DNA of 32,217 nt from Verrucomicrobiota bacterium (GTDB lineage Bacteria; Verrucomicrobiota; Verrucomicrobiia; Limisphaerales; SIBE01): assembly GCA_016209525.1 (NCBI GenBank), contig JACQWK010000513.1:1-32217 (forward strand). The letters run 5' to 3'. The position numbers and the translations under genes are program-made. The notes under the pieces were generated by a model that was not told the origin of the DNA, made no database searches, and saw only the letters and a list, made by a program, of their open reading frames with translations. How positions within the stretch are numbered: position 1 is the stretch's first letter; each line of letters starts with the position of its first letter. Positions 6,827 through 16,500 of this stretch are shown here, piece by piece.

Positions 6827-9800
6827 ATGCAGTCCATGGCTCGATCGCTCATTGTTGTTCCGTTGTTCGCCCTGATTACCGCTCTAATCCATTACCAAGG
6901 AACTGCGGCATTCGTCGGTGCGGCACCTGCGCCGACAACCAGCGACTCCCTCCAAGTCGGCTTCCTGCATCCGCCCAAAGAAGCCCGGCCATCGGTCTAT
7001 TATCTCCTGCTCAACGGTTACCTCAATGCGGATCACATGGAGCGGGAACTGGAAGCGTTTCGCGAAAAAGGGATCTCCGGCCTGTGCGTCTTCGACATGG
7101 GGGCTCGCGGAACCCCGGACACCGTTCCGCCCGCCGGCCCGCCGTTCTTGAGCGACGCGTGGTTGAACAACTTTGCTCGTGTTCTCAAGAAAGCCGGAGA
7201 ACTCGATCTGGACGTCCAGGTCTCCGTTTCGAGCAGTTGGGACATGGGAGCCGATTGGGTTCAGCCGCACCAAGCCAGCATGGGGCTTTACCACTTCTCA
7301 ATCACGCGCGACGGGCCTGCTGAATTGGACGAGGTTCTCCCGTTCCCGGCGATTCCGAAGGAGGCTCCGCGCGATGCTCGGGGCAATCCGCTGTTCGCGA
7401 AGGAAGTCGCCGTGCTGGCGTTTCGAGCGGTGACGAACAAGGCGCCGGCCGTCGAAAAGGGTGCGGTTTCGAGCGGTTCACGGAGCGCCAGTCTCCGACC
7501 CGGCGAGTTGCTGGAAGCCGCCAAGGCACCGGGTCGGAGACCGGCGCTCCGGCTTGGTGACCGCCATTCAATTTCGAATCTTACGAGCCGGCTTGAGTCC
7601 GACGGACGTTTGAAGTGGAGCATCCCAGAGGGCCGATGGACAATCATGCGCTACGTTTGCGCTAACACCGGTGAGCGGCTTAAGGTGCCCAGCCCGGCGT
7701 CGGATGGATTGGCCACAGATCACTTCAACGCCACCGCCACGCGCGATTACATCCGCCATGTTCTCGATCGTCTGCAAACGCGCTTGGGCGAGTTGAGGAA
7801 CACGGCTCTGCGCCAGCTTTATTTGGCCAGTTACGAAGTGCGCGGCGCTATTTGGACTCCTGAATTCTTGCGCCGCTTCCAGGAATACCGCGGCTATGAC
7901 ATGACGCCATTTCTGCCCGCTCTCAGTGACTATGTCGTCGAGGACGAAGACACGACGCAACGTTTTCTCTACGATTACGGCAAAACGCTTGGCGACCTCG
8001 TCGTCGATGCCTACTACCGCGCAACCGTGGAGACCGCCAAGCAGGCTGGTCTCGGTGTGGAGGCCGAAGCCGGCGGACCCGGACCGCCGACTCACCAAGT
8101 ACCGGTCGATGCGCTGAAGGCTCTCGGCGCCATTGATGAAATGCGAGGTGAGTTCTGGCCCTGGCGCATGGACCGTCCGGGTCTCTGGGTCGTCAAAGAG
8201 ACGGCGAGCGCCGCGCACATTTACGGGCGAAAGCGAGTGCACATGGAGGCGTTCACCTCGTTTCGGCACTGGCAAGATGGGCCGTTCGATTTGAAGCCTT
8301 CCGCTGATCGGGCCTTCTGCGAAGGCATGAATCACGTGGTGTGGCACACCTCGTCCCACCAGCCACCCGAAGCGGGGAGGCCGGGCTGGGTCTATGGCGC
8401 CGGGACGCACCTGACGCCGAATGTGGTCTGGTGGCCGATGGCCAAGCCATTTCTGGATTATCTCGCCCGCTGCTCGTTTCTCCTCCAACAGGGCTTATTC
8501 GTCGCCGATGTCTGTTATTATTATGGGGACCAGGGCTTCAACTTCGTTCCTCCCAAACATGTCGATCCCTCGCTGGGCTTGGGCTACGACTACGACGTCA
8601 CAAATGCTGAGGTCCTGCTCCAGCGAATGCAGGTCGAAAATGGCCGGATCATCCTGCCGGATGGAATGCGCTACGAACTTCTCGTATTGCCTGAAAGCGA
8701 GGAACTTGATCTCGCGGTGTTGGAACGCGTCGCCGACTTGGTGCGCGCGGGAGCCACGGTCGCGGGACCGAAACCAGCCCGAGCGACCGGATTGGCCGAT
8801 CAACCGCGTCGCGATGAAGCGGTCCGCCGACTCGCAAGTGAGCTCTGGGGCGCGTGCGACGGCATCAAAGTGCGCGAGCATGGATATGGCCGTGGCCGAG
8901 TGATTTGGGGCAAACCGTTGCGGCAAGCGCTCCGCGACCAGGGTGTCGGACCGGATTTCACGATGGACACCGAAGAGAACAACTCGGAAGTGGATTTCAT
9001 CCATCGCCGCTCAGCCGAAACTGAAATCTACTTCATCAGCAACCGGGGAACACGGGAGGTCACGGGCATGGCCACATTTCGTGTGAGCGGCAAGTTGCCG
9101 GAATTCTGGTTTCCTGACACGGGCAGGGTTGAACCTGTTTGGGCCTGGGAACAATCGAACCAAGGCGCCCGGCTGGCTCTGAGACTGGGCGTGGCGGAAT
9201 CTGTGTTTGTCGTATTTCGAAAGACCGCCGCCCGGCCTAGATTTCAGGCGGTCGATCCTCAATTGTCCATCCGCCAAGTCTCGGATGCCGGAGTGACCCT
9301 CGTGGCTCGGGCCAACGGCTCTTACTCGTTGAAGACGAATGACGGGAGAACCACGGTCTGCGACGTCTCCGATTTGCCCGAACCATTGAGGTTGGAGGGA
9401 CCATGGACGGTGAGTTTTTCTCCCGGATGGGGAGCGCCTGCGCAGGTCAAATGGTCCGCGCTCAAATCCTGGACCGAGGACGATGATCCTGCCATTAGGC
9501 ACTTTTCCGGCATCGCCCGGTACGAGTCCGAATTCGATCTGCCATCGCATCGGGGCATCGAAGCCAATGAGTTTTCCTTGGACCTTGGAGATCTATGGGC
9601 CGCCGGTGAAGTTTTTTTCAACGGAAAATCGGCGGGCATCGTCTGGAAACCGCCGTACGAGCTTGATGTTACCCCTCTCGTGCGGCCAGGACGAAACCGG
9701 CTCCAGATCGACATCGCAAACAACTGGGTCAATCGCCTCGTCGGAGACTCCCGGCTGTCCAAGGAAAAGCGGTTCACCCGCACCAACATCACCGGCTCCG

Positions 9801-9907
9801 GAACTCCGAGAAAGCGCTGGGACGAGATTGAACCGCGCGCGTCCGGATTGTTCGGCCCCGTGACGATTCGCGCAGGCGTGACGAAGAAGGTTCCGTTCTT
9901 GGAATGA
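6827..9907 (+). CDS. Secreted GH106-like glycoside hydrolase (alpha-L-rhamnosidase family)
   Basis: A 1026-residue exported protein: an N-terminal signal peptide (basic MQSMARS, hydrophobic core to about residue 30) and then a GH106-type start, FLHPPKEARPSVYYLLLNGYLNADHMERELEAFREKGISGLCVFDMG. The central TIM-barrel region includes LYLASYEVRGAIWTPEFLRRFQEYRGYD and GVEAEAGGPGPPTHQVP. The C-terminus (about 855-1010) is a galactose-binding-like beta sandwich: LEGPWTVSFSPGWG, SGIARYESEFDLP, AAGEVFFNGKSAGIVWKPPYELDVT. It should release rhamnose or a related sugar from polysaccharides outside the cytoplasm; catalytic glutamates cannot be assigned with certainty. Residues about 219-241 are encoded by a palindromic repeat. 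Linkage to the porter and isomerase supports a saccharide-use locus. Confidence 0.85.
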   Translation: MQSMARSLIVVPLFALITALIHYQGTAAFVGAAPAPTTSDSLQVGFLHPPKEARPSVYYLLLNGYLNADHMERELEAFREKGISGLCVFDMGARGTPDTVPPAGPPFLSDAWLNNFARVLKKAGELDLDVQVSVSSSWDMGADWVQPHQASMGLYHFSITRDGPAELDEVLPFPAIPKEAPRDARGNPLFAKEVAVLAFRAVTNKAPAVEKGAVSSGSRSASLRPGELLEAAKAPGRRPALRLGDRHSISNLTSRLESDGRLKWSIPEGRWTIMRYVCANTGERLKVPSPASDGLATDHFNATATRDYIRHVLDRLQTRLGELRNTALRQLYLASYEVRGAIWTPEFLRRFQEYRGYDMTPFLPALSDYVVEDEDTTQRFLYDYGKTLGDLVVDAYYRATVETAKQAGLGVEAEAGGPGPPTHQVPVDALKALGAIDEMRGEFWPWRMDRPGLWVVKETASAAHIYGRKRVHMEAFTSFRHWQDGPFDLKPSADRAFCEGMNHVVWHTSSHQPPEAGRPGWVYGAGTHLTPNVVWWPMAKPFLDYLARCSFLLQQGLFVADVCYYYGDQGFNFVPPKHVDPSLGLGYDYDVTNAEVLLQRMQVENGRIILPDGMRYELLVLPESEELDLAVLERVADLVRAGATVAGPKPARATGLADQPRRDEAVRRLASELWGACDGIKVREHGYGRGRVIWGKPLRQALRDQGVGPDFTMDTEENNSEVDFIHRRSAETEIYFISNRGTREVTGMATFRVSGKLPEFWFPDTGRVEPVWAWEQSNQGARLALRLGVAESVFVVFRKTAARPRFQAVDPQLSIRQVSDAGVTLVARANGSYSLKTNDGRTTVCDVSDLPEPLRLEGPWTVSFSPGWGAPAQVKWSALKSWTEDDDPAIRHFSGIARYESEFDLPSHRGIEANEFSLDLGDLWAAGEVFFNGKSAGIVWKPPYELDVTPLVRPGRNRLQIDIANNWVNRLVGDSRLSKEKRFTRTNITGSGTPRKRWDEIEPRASGLFGPVTIRAGVTKKVPFLE
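7482..7550. repeat. In-frame palindromic element inside the glycosidase gene
   Basis: Arms at 7482-7503 (starting GGAGCGCCAGTCTCC) and 7529-7550 (ending GGAGACCGGCGCTCC) are inverted with 21 of 22 matches around a 25-base centre. Total length is 69 bases, exactly 23 codons. It encodes RSASLRPGELLEAAKAPGRR and a few following residues, a basic segment unlike the surrounding enzyme. The same arms occur in the MFS gene at 3651-3721. Confidence 0.85.
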
Positions 9908-9988
9908 TACGGTTCCCGCGTGTATTGGGAACATGAACCAGGCCAACGGTGGGGCGAGACTCCCGTCGAGCTCTGCATCGTAGAATCA

Positions 9989-11881
9989 CTACACCCGGAT
10001 GCTGAGTCCGAATTTCTCCGCAACTTTATTGACGTAATCACGGGCAGATTTCTGAAATTCAGCCATTCCCTCTCCAGCCGTTTGGCCGCTGGGCTTCTTG
10101 CGTTCGGCGAGCACCCGGCGGCAGTGCGTTTTCCCGTCAACCATCGTGGCAAAGAACTCGACCACGCCGACGCCAGGTCCGTCGTTCTCGCGTAGTGCGG
10201 TCGCCGGCAGGTCATAGGCGCTAACGGCGAAATCCAGCTTCGCCGTCAACGCGCTAATGTTCGGCTTTTCCTTTGCCAGCCATTGCTCCAATGCCTCCTC
10301 TTCAATGCTGCTTTCCCGCCAGAACTGGACTTTGTCCACCGGCAGTTCAGAGCACCGCCGGACGACGAAGTCGGGATCGAGGAACGAAAGAAAATTACCG
10401 GCCTTCGGTCCGTTGTTCCGGTCGAGCAGAACGCGGTAGATCGCTTTGAACGCATTCGGCTGATCAATGGGCGTGAGGCGGGCCGCATTGAAAATGCAAA
10501 TTTGCAGCGCGTCGCCCTCCCACGCCGTTTGCGGCAACTGCTTCGCGAGCACATGGAGAAAGGCGCGCTGGAGGGCCGAAAGTTCCTGCGCCCGGACCGG
10601 AAGAGTTTCCTGCAGCCGTGTCTTCTCCTCCTCCGTTGCGTAACGTTCGATCCAGTACCGGGCGGCACGGATGCGGAGATCGAGGTGTTTGCGATCCAAC
10701 GCCGTGAAAGGCGAACCTTTGCGCTTTTCCAGCTCTTTCACCGCGTCGAGGTGGGGCATTTGGGTGAGTGCCGCCACGAGTTGGAAGTCGGCCAGCCAAT
10801 GGTCCGGCTCTGGATCGACTTGCGCGAGTTCGTAAATCCTGCGGTCTCCTGGCGCCGCCTTCGGGTCCTGGTGATACTTGTGATGGCATCGGTCAAAGTC
10901 ACTGAAGAGTTTGATGATATAGACTTCCGACGGCTCAAAGTTCACGGGTTGCCTGGGATAAGGCCGGATGAGCAGGAAGCGCAAGATTTCCGCGGGAAGG
11001 AAATCAGCCATGTCTCGCGACGTGACGCCAATTCCCTTGCTGGAACTCATCTTCGCTCCGCCGACGAGGAAGAAGTCGTAAGGACAATTCAGAGGCGGTT
11101 CCTGGCCAAAGATCGCGCGCAAGCAGGCCATGGCCACGTCGCGGGAGCCGCCTTTGGTGCTGTGGTCCTGGCCCGCGCCTTCGATGGTGACGGGAAAGGC
11201 ACGCCACTTGGCGCACCATTCGAGTTTCCACGGCAATTTGCCGCGGCCCTGGAAAGGAGAAACTTTGCCGCGGTGGCCGCAACCTTTGGCCCATTTGACC
11301 AAATCGGATCGGCACTCGTACGTGACCTCTCGGCCGTCGTACGCGGTGACTACGGTCGTGCCGATGCGTCCGCATTGTTCACAAATGACTTGGAACGGAT
11401 GCCAATCTTCGGCCCGCTCAGCGCCGCTGACCTCTTTGTAAATTCGGCGCACCACGTCAGCCTTGCGAAGAATGGCGTCGATGGCTTCGTCAAAGCGTCC
11501 GGAACGGTAAATGTCGCGCATCCGGTAGAATTCGGGGCGGATGCCCAATTCCCCAAAGACACTGAAAAACTCCGAGATGTAATGGTCGGCCATGTCGGTG
11601 GCCTTGGAGCCCGGCGGCGGCGGGGTGTTGCACAACGGTGCGCCGAGGTATTTCTCAAAATGTTCAGCCTCCCCATAAGGAATTTCATCGACCGGGTCAT
11701 AGTCATCCACGCCGAAGAGGTAACGCACCGGAACCCCCTTGGCCTTGAGCGTACGAAAGATCGCATCGTGAATCAGAGGCCCGCGCAACGCGCCGACGTG
11801 AGCGCGGCCCGACGGGGTTTTGGAGTCGTTGATCGTCTGCGGGCCGGCAATTTTCTCAACCAATTGATCACACCAAAACAT
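9989..11881 (-). CDS. lysS: Lysine--tRNA ligase, class I
   Basis: A 630-residue class I lysyl-tRNA synthetase, which charges tRNA-Lys by a Rossmann-fold mechanism unrelated to the class II enzyme of most bacteria. The HIGH-like signature is TPSGRAHVG (residues 22-30) and the KMSKS loop is KMSSSKG (about 277-283). Other family blocks are YLFGVDDYDPVDEIP, CEQCGRIGTTVVTAYDGREVTYEC (a Cys-containing insert), GAGQDHSTKGGSRDVA and LIRPYPRQPVNFEPS. The C-terminal helical bundle is longer than in the archaeal enzymes, ending GLSIRV. It is convergent with the glycosidase gene (81-base gap). The ATG at 11881 gives the expected N-terminus. Confidence 0.93.
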   Translation of the reverse strand: MFWCDQLVEKIAGPQTINDSKTPSGRAHVGALRGPLIHDAIFRTLKAKGVPVRYLFGVDDYDPVDEIPYGEAEHFEKYLGAPLCNTPPPPGSKATDMADHYISEFFSVFGELGIRPEFYRMRDIYRSGRFDEAIDAILRKADVVRRIYKEVSGAERAEDWHPFQVICEQCGRIGTTVVTAYDGREVTYECRSDLVKWAKGCGHRGKVSPFQGRGKLPWKLEWCAKWRAFPVTIEGAGQDHSTKGGSRDVAMACLRAIFGQEPPLNCPYDFFLVGGAKMSSSKGIGVTSRDMADFLPAEILRFLLIRPYPRQPVNFEPSEVYIIKLFSDFDRCHHKYHQDPKAAPGDRRIYELAQVDPEPDHWLADFQLVAALTQMPHLDAVKELEKRKGSPFTALDRKHLDLRIRAARYWIERYATEEEKTRLQETLPVRAQELSALQRAFLHVLAKQLPQTAWEGDALQICIFNAARLTPIDQPNAFKAIYRVLLDRNNGPKAGNFLSFLDPDFVVRRCSELPVDKVQFWRESSIEEEALEQWLAKEKPNISALTAKLDFAVSAYDLPATALRENDGPGVGVVEFFATMVDGKTHCRRVLAERKKPSGQTAGEGMAEFQKSARDYVNKVAEKFGLSIRV

Positions 11882-11970
11882 ATGAGTGCGGCAGAATCTC
11901 AGACTCTCGCGACCGCTTCAAGCCTGCGAAAGGCTGTAGCGGTGGGCGTTACGGCTACGACGAATCGACT

Positions 11971-12636
11971 TCAAAAAACGCATTCCATCCGCACCGCGAT
12001 TCGTAACCGCTTCAGATATTCGCTTCGTGGAATCTCGATCGCCCCAAGGCTTTCGGTGTGGGGCGTCAGCATTTGGATATCGAAAAGCTCGAAGCCGCGA
12101 TCCTTCAGATGCCGGTAAAGATAATAAAGAGCCACCTTCGAAGCGTCCGCGTCTCGATGAAACATGGATTCGCCGGCGAACATTCCGCCGGCTGCTACGC
12201 CGTAGATGCCGCCCGCCAGCGCGCCGTTTCGCCAGCATTCGACGCTGTGGGCGTGGCCCTCGAGGTGAAGCTTGGAATACGAATCGACGAATTCCGGTGT
12301 AATCCAGGTCGTCTTGCGCCCTCGCGCGGGGGCCGCGCAGCCTTCGATCACGTCACGGAACGCCTGATCGATGGTGATCTGGAAAACATTTCTGCGCAAC
12401 GTCCGATCCAGACTTCGTGAAACATGAAAACGATCCCATTCGAAGATGGCTCTGGGGTCAGGCGACCACCAGGTGACCGGATTCACTGTCCAAGGGAAGA
12501 TACCGCTGCGATAGGCTAGCAGAAGGCGATCGACGGAGAGTTCTCCACCGACGGCGACGAGTCCGTTGACGTCGACCGAGGTCAACGCGCTTTCGGCCGA
12601 CGGAAACCATAACTCCTGGTCGAGGACGGCGGGCAT
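11971..12636 (-). CDS. aat: Leucyl/phenylalanyl-tRNA--protein transferase
   Basis: Aat moves Leu or Phe from aminoacyl-tRNA to N-terminal Lys or Arg of proteins, creating primary degrons for ClpS-ClpAP. The 221-residue protein shows the family core: FPSAESAL, GLVAVGGELSVDRLLLAYRSGIFPW, WWSPDPRAIF, RGRKTTWITPEFVDSYSKLHLEGHAHSVE, GGIYGVAAGGMFAGESMFHRDADASK and FDIQMLTPHTESLGA. ATG 12636 gives the usual N-terminal length and begins one base after the stop of the upstream DUF2017 gene; ATG 12660 would overlap it and has no visible ribosome-binding site. It is downstream of clpS and DUF2017, forming an N-degron operon. Confidence 0.92.
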   Translation of the reverse strand: MPAVLDQELWFPSAESALTSVDVNGLVAVGGELSVDRLLLAYRSGIFPWTVNPVTWWSPDPRAIFEWDRFHVSRSLDRTLRRNVFQITIDQAFRDVIEGCAAPARGRKTTWITPEFVDSYSKLHLEGHAHSVECWRNGALAGGIYGVAAGGMFAGESMFHRDADASKVALYYLYRHLKDRGFELFDIQMLTPHTESLGAIEIPRSEYLKRLRIAVRMECVF

Positions 12637-12637
12637 T

Positions 12638-13120
12638 TTAAGTGAGTGAACCTCGCTCATCGATCGCGCGAAGGAGCACCCATTCGAAATACTCGCAGGC
12701 TTCCATGGCCGCGAGATGGCGGATATTTTCTTCCGTCCATTCCATGGCCTTCCTGCTCCGTTGGTCGGGCTGGCCGAGAATGAGCCAGCTTCCCACCCGC
12801 ACGTCGTTTAAGATCTGCAGCAGCCATTCCGTTTCGTGGGGATTGATCCTGAATTGAAATACGGTCTTCACTTCGGTGAAACGTCCTTCCTCGTTCAGCA
12901 TTTGCTGAAGCTTTCGTTGGTTTTCGGCTTTCTGTTCCGCCAGCGCTTCCTCCAAAAGGCGCTGGCAGGATTCCCCCTGGGGGATGTTGTCCGATTTGGT
13001 GACCCGATGGTGCGAGGACGGAATGACGGGATAGAGTTTCAAAACGTCCAGGAACAAACGTTTCTCACGTTTGCCGAACCGAAACACAAGATCCTCGCCC
13101 GCTGATTTGATGAAGTGCAC
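12638..13120 (-). CDS. DUF2017 family protein (ClpS-associated)
   Basis: A 160-residue predicted soluble protein resembling DUF2017, a family encoded next to clpS in many actinobacteria. It shows a first beta pair (AGEDLVFRFGKREKRLFLDVLKLYP), a charged helix (LLEEALAEQKAENQRKLQQMLNEEGRF), then FQFRINPHETEWLLQILNDVRVGSWLILGQPD and a C-terminal helical stretch. Biochemical function is unknown; the location immediately after clpS (stop of clpS abuts its GTG start) and before aat suggests a role in N-degron proteolysis. The assignment rests on the pattern and the neighbours. Confidence 0.75.
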   Translation of the reverse strand: MHFIKSAGEDLVFRFGKREKRLFLDVLKLYPVIPSSHHRVTKSDNIPQGESCQRLLEEALAEQKAENQRKLQQMLNEEGRFTEVKTVFQFRINPHETEWLLQILNDVRVGSWLILGQPDQRSRKAMEWTEENIRHLAAMEACEYFEWVLLRAIDERGSLT

Positions 13121-13426
13121 CTAGTCGCGCTCCATGGTCGCGTGCAAACTGTACTTTTGGAGTTGGTGAACGTAATGCTCGGCTCTTTCCATGCTTTCGC
13201 GCGTGAGGACGCTTTTGCCCTGGTTATGCACCTGAAGCATGTGGAATTCGGCCTTCTGCTTTGCCCAGCCGAACACAACCTGGAACACATGCGTGACATA
13301 ATCCATCAAATTCACCGGATCGTCCCAGCAAATGACGAGAAAACCGGGCTCCAAGTCTTCCTTCGAGTTGGTCTTCTCGTCCTGTTCGATATCCGGCAGG
13401 ACAAGAGGTTGCGCAGCGCCAGCCAT
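13121..13426 (-). CDS. clpS: ATP-dependent Clp protease adaptor ClpS
   Basis: About 101 residues. ClpS recognises N-terminal Leu, Phe, Tyr or Trp on substrates and delivers them to ClpA or ClpC. The core is present: PGFLVICWDDPVNLMDYVTHVFQVVF, then KAEFHMLQVHNQGKSVL, with the conserved His of VH and the preceding Met gatekeeper. The family Asn at the start of the pocket (N-D in VNDD or WND) is Asp here (W-D-D-P). The Asp-to-Pro position after it follows the actinobacterial-style W-N-D-P pattern. The start is set at ATG 13426, giving a short acidic N-terminal extension, as in other ClpS. It is the first gene of a clpS-DUF2017-aat run. Confidence 0.88.
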   Translation of the reverse strand: MAGAAQPLVLPDIEQDEKTNSKEDLEPGFLVICWDDPVNLMDYVTHVFQVVFGWAKQKAEFHMLQVHNQGKSVLTRESMERAEHYVHQLQKYSLHATMERD

Positions 13427-13509
13427 GCGAAAAAGATAGTTGAGCCCAAATGACTTTTCAATATCGGCGGCTACGGTTGTTGCGCAGAGCCTGCGCATCG
13501 CGGTAAAAT

Positions 13510-16500
13510 GTGCCCATCCTTATGGTCCAACGACGCTTGCTTCTCCGGGTTGCCGTGGCTGTTACCTCCCTAGTCCCGGCACTCCTTGTCGGTCAATCGA
13601 TCCCTGCGGAGCGCCCTCGCAGCCGTCCCCCATCGGAACTCACAGGCTGGGCCGACTGGGAAAAAGCGGAGGACCTCCTTAAGCGCATTACCATCCCGCC
13701 TGCTCCGCCCTTGAGCCCCGAAGAGGCCCTCAAGACTTTTCGTCTCGCTCCCGGTTATCGCCTTGAATTGGTTGCGTCCGAGCCGATGGTCCAGAATCCG
13801 ATCTTTTTTGAGTTCGATCCAGACGGCCGCATTTGGGTCGTCGAATACCAAGGGTACATGCGTGATTTGCAGGGCCGCGGAGAAGCCGACCCAATTTGCC
13901 GAGTCGTCGTCCTTGAGGATATCGACGAAGACGGCAAGGCGGACCAATCCACCGTCTTCCTCGACCGGTTGGTGATGCCCCGATCGTTGGCGTTCGTCGA
14001 AGGGGGCGTGCTGGTTGCCGAACCGCCAAAACTCTGGTTTTGCCAAGACACGAATCACGATCTGCGATGCGACTCCAAAGTCGAAGTCGGGACGTTTGGC
14101 CGCGCCGGCAATCCCCAGCACACCGCGAACGGCCTGCGTTACGGCCTCGACAATTGGCTCCACTCCTCGGACTGGCCCAAGCGCCATCGATTCGTGGACG
14201 GCCGATTGATCGAAGAATCCACAATTCATCGCGGACAATTCGGCGTCACTTTCGACGACTTCGGACGCTTCCTGACCTGTTACGAGAGCTCCGCGCTGCA
14301 CGCGGATTTGCTGCCGGCGGAATACCTCCTCCGCAATCCCAATTTCCTCAAGGCTTACCAGCGCAGCGGCAGCGATCGGAGCCAATTCGGCGTGAACGTC
14401 AACATCGCCCGCCAAGCCCAAGAGGTGTTCCCCATCCGCGTCACCCCCCAAATCACGCTGGGCGCGCTTGAGCTGCGCAACGACGGGCGTCTCCGCACCT
14501 ACACCGTGGTGGCCGGCTCCTGCTTCTACAACGGCCAACAGTACCCCGACGACGCCTACGGAAACGTATTTGTTCCGGAGGCGGGAGGACATTTAATTGG
14601 CCGTCTGCGCATCTCTGGAGAAATCGAACCGAAAGCGACAAGGTTTTACCCCGCCGAGCAGGAATTTCTCGCCTCGACGGATGAGCGGTTCCGCCCGGTC
14701 AACAGTCGAGTCGGCCCCGACGGCGCGCTATACATCGCCGACATGTACCGCGGCATCATCGAGCATGTGATTTTCATGGTGCCGTATTTGGAGAAACAAA
14801 TCAAGGAGCGCGCGCTTGAAGAAGGCCGGGACATGGGCCGTATTTACCGGGTCGTCTATGAAGGCAAACCGATTGATCGGAGAAACCCGCGCCTTTCGTC
14901 GAAGACTTCTGGAGAACTCGCGGCTCACCTCGGTTTCCCGAACGGCTGGTGGCGCTACACGGCTCAACGCCTTTTGGTGGAGCGACGCGACGCCGCCACG
15001 ATCCCAACTCTTGAAAAAATGGCGTTGCAGGGCACAAACGCGCTGGAGCGCATGCACGCCTTGTGGACGCTGGACGGCGTGGGGTCGCTCAACTTGAAAA
15101 CGACTCTGGCGGCGCTCGGTGATCGCGATGAAAAAGTTCGAGCCACCGCTGTCCGGCTCTCGGAACGGTTTATCGGGGAGTCCATCGGCGGCGCGAGCCG
15201 TGTGCCTGCAAGCTCGATGGCTCCGCGTCTCCGAGGTGAGTGGGCTCGAGCGCAAGAGGGTGCGGTATTTGCCGGCATGGCCCGTCTCGCCGGGGATTCC
15301 AGCCCACTGGTGCGTCTGCAGGTGTTGTTGGCGCTGGGCGGATTCGCTACCGGGAGAGCCGAGGAGGTCATGGCCACGTTGCTCACCCAGAATGAACAGG
15401 CACTCTTTCGCGCGGCAGCAATGACTGGACTGCACGCGCGCGAGTTTGAATTCCTCTCCAGGCTCTCGGCCAATTCCGCCTGGCAGACGCGGACCGACCA
15501 CCGGCAACGAATGATTGCACTCCTGGCCCAAGCGGTCATTGACGCAGGAAATCCGCCTAGGATTGAGCAACTCCTGAGCTTGCTCGAGAGCCCTCTGCTC
15601 ACGGCCTCGACTGAGAGGCGAGGGTCCACTGCCCTGCCCTCTTCTTCCCTGCGGCGAGCAGATAAGGCAGCTCGTCCCAAACAAAACAAAGGGCTCCCAG
15701 CACAGTGGTTTCGCGACGCGATTTTCGAAGGGATGTTGGCCGCGCTGCCGCGCGATTTTCAGAATATCAATCCCATCGCGCTTTCGAAGGAGCCGACAAT
15801 TCTCACGAAGCTGACCCGGTCGGACAATGAACAACTCCGGCAACGCGCCTTTCAATTGCACGCGTTCTTCACCTGGCCGAACGCGCGGAAGCTCCGGCCG
15901 GGATTGACCGATATGGGCGCGCTCGACGAGGAACAGAAGACTTCGGCCGAGCTGGGCGAACAACAGTTCGGAGTCCTGTGCGCCGCGTGCCATCAGCCGC
16001 ACGGCGGGGGCTTAGCCAATGTGGCGCCTCCCCTCGGCGGCAGCGAATGGATCAACGCTTCACCGGAGCGTCTGGTGCGGATTGTCTTGCACGGACTTTA
16101 CGGGCCCATTGAAGTCAACGGCCAAACGTGGAATCTACACATGCCGAGCTTCGGTCCGGTGTTGGACGATGAAAGACTCGCGGCGACTTTGACGTTCATC
16201 CGAATGGCGTGGGGCAATGCCGCGTCCCCGGTCGCGCCCGCGCTTGTCAAGAAGGTGCGCCATGAAACCGAATCGAGAACTTTGCCCTGGACGGCGCAGG
16301 AATTGGACGCGGCCCTCAGCAGCTCTACGCTGAGTTCGCCCGGCGTGGAGCCATCCGTCATTCGCCCGGACGCCAACGGGCAACTCAGTCTCCCGGCGAA
16401 ATTAGCGGTGACTTACGGGCGCGAGCTAGCCTATCGGCCATCTCTCGACATTCTCGCTCCCTGGCGCCGCGAACAGGACGTTGCGGAATGGCGAGTGGAG

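Noticed and set aside
9912..9932. Hairpin GTTCCC/GGGAAC between the glycosidase and lysS genes as a terminator
   Set aside because: The stem is only 6 bases with a 9-base loop and no T-run follows on either strand.
10283..12118. Plus-strand open frame of 611 codons
   Set aside because: It is the antisense shadow of the class I lysyl-tRNA synthetase, whose motifs are unmistakable on the minus strand; the plus frame resembles no family.
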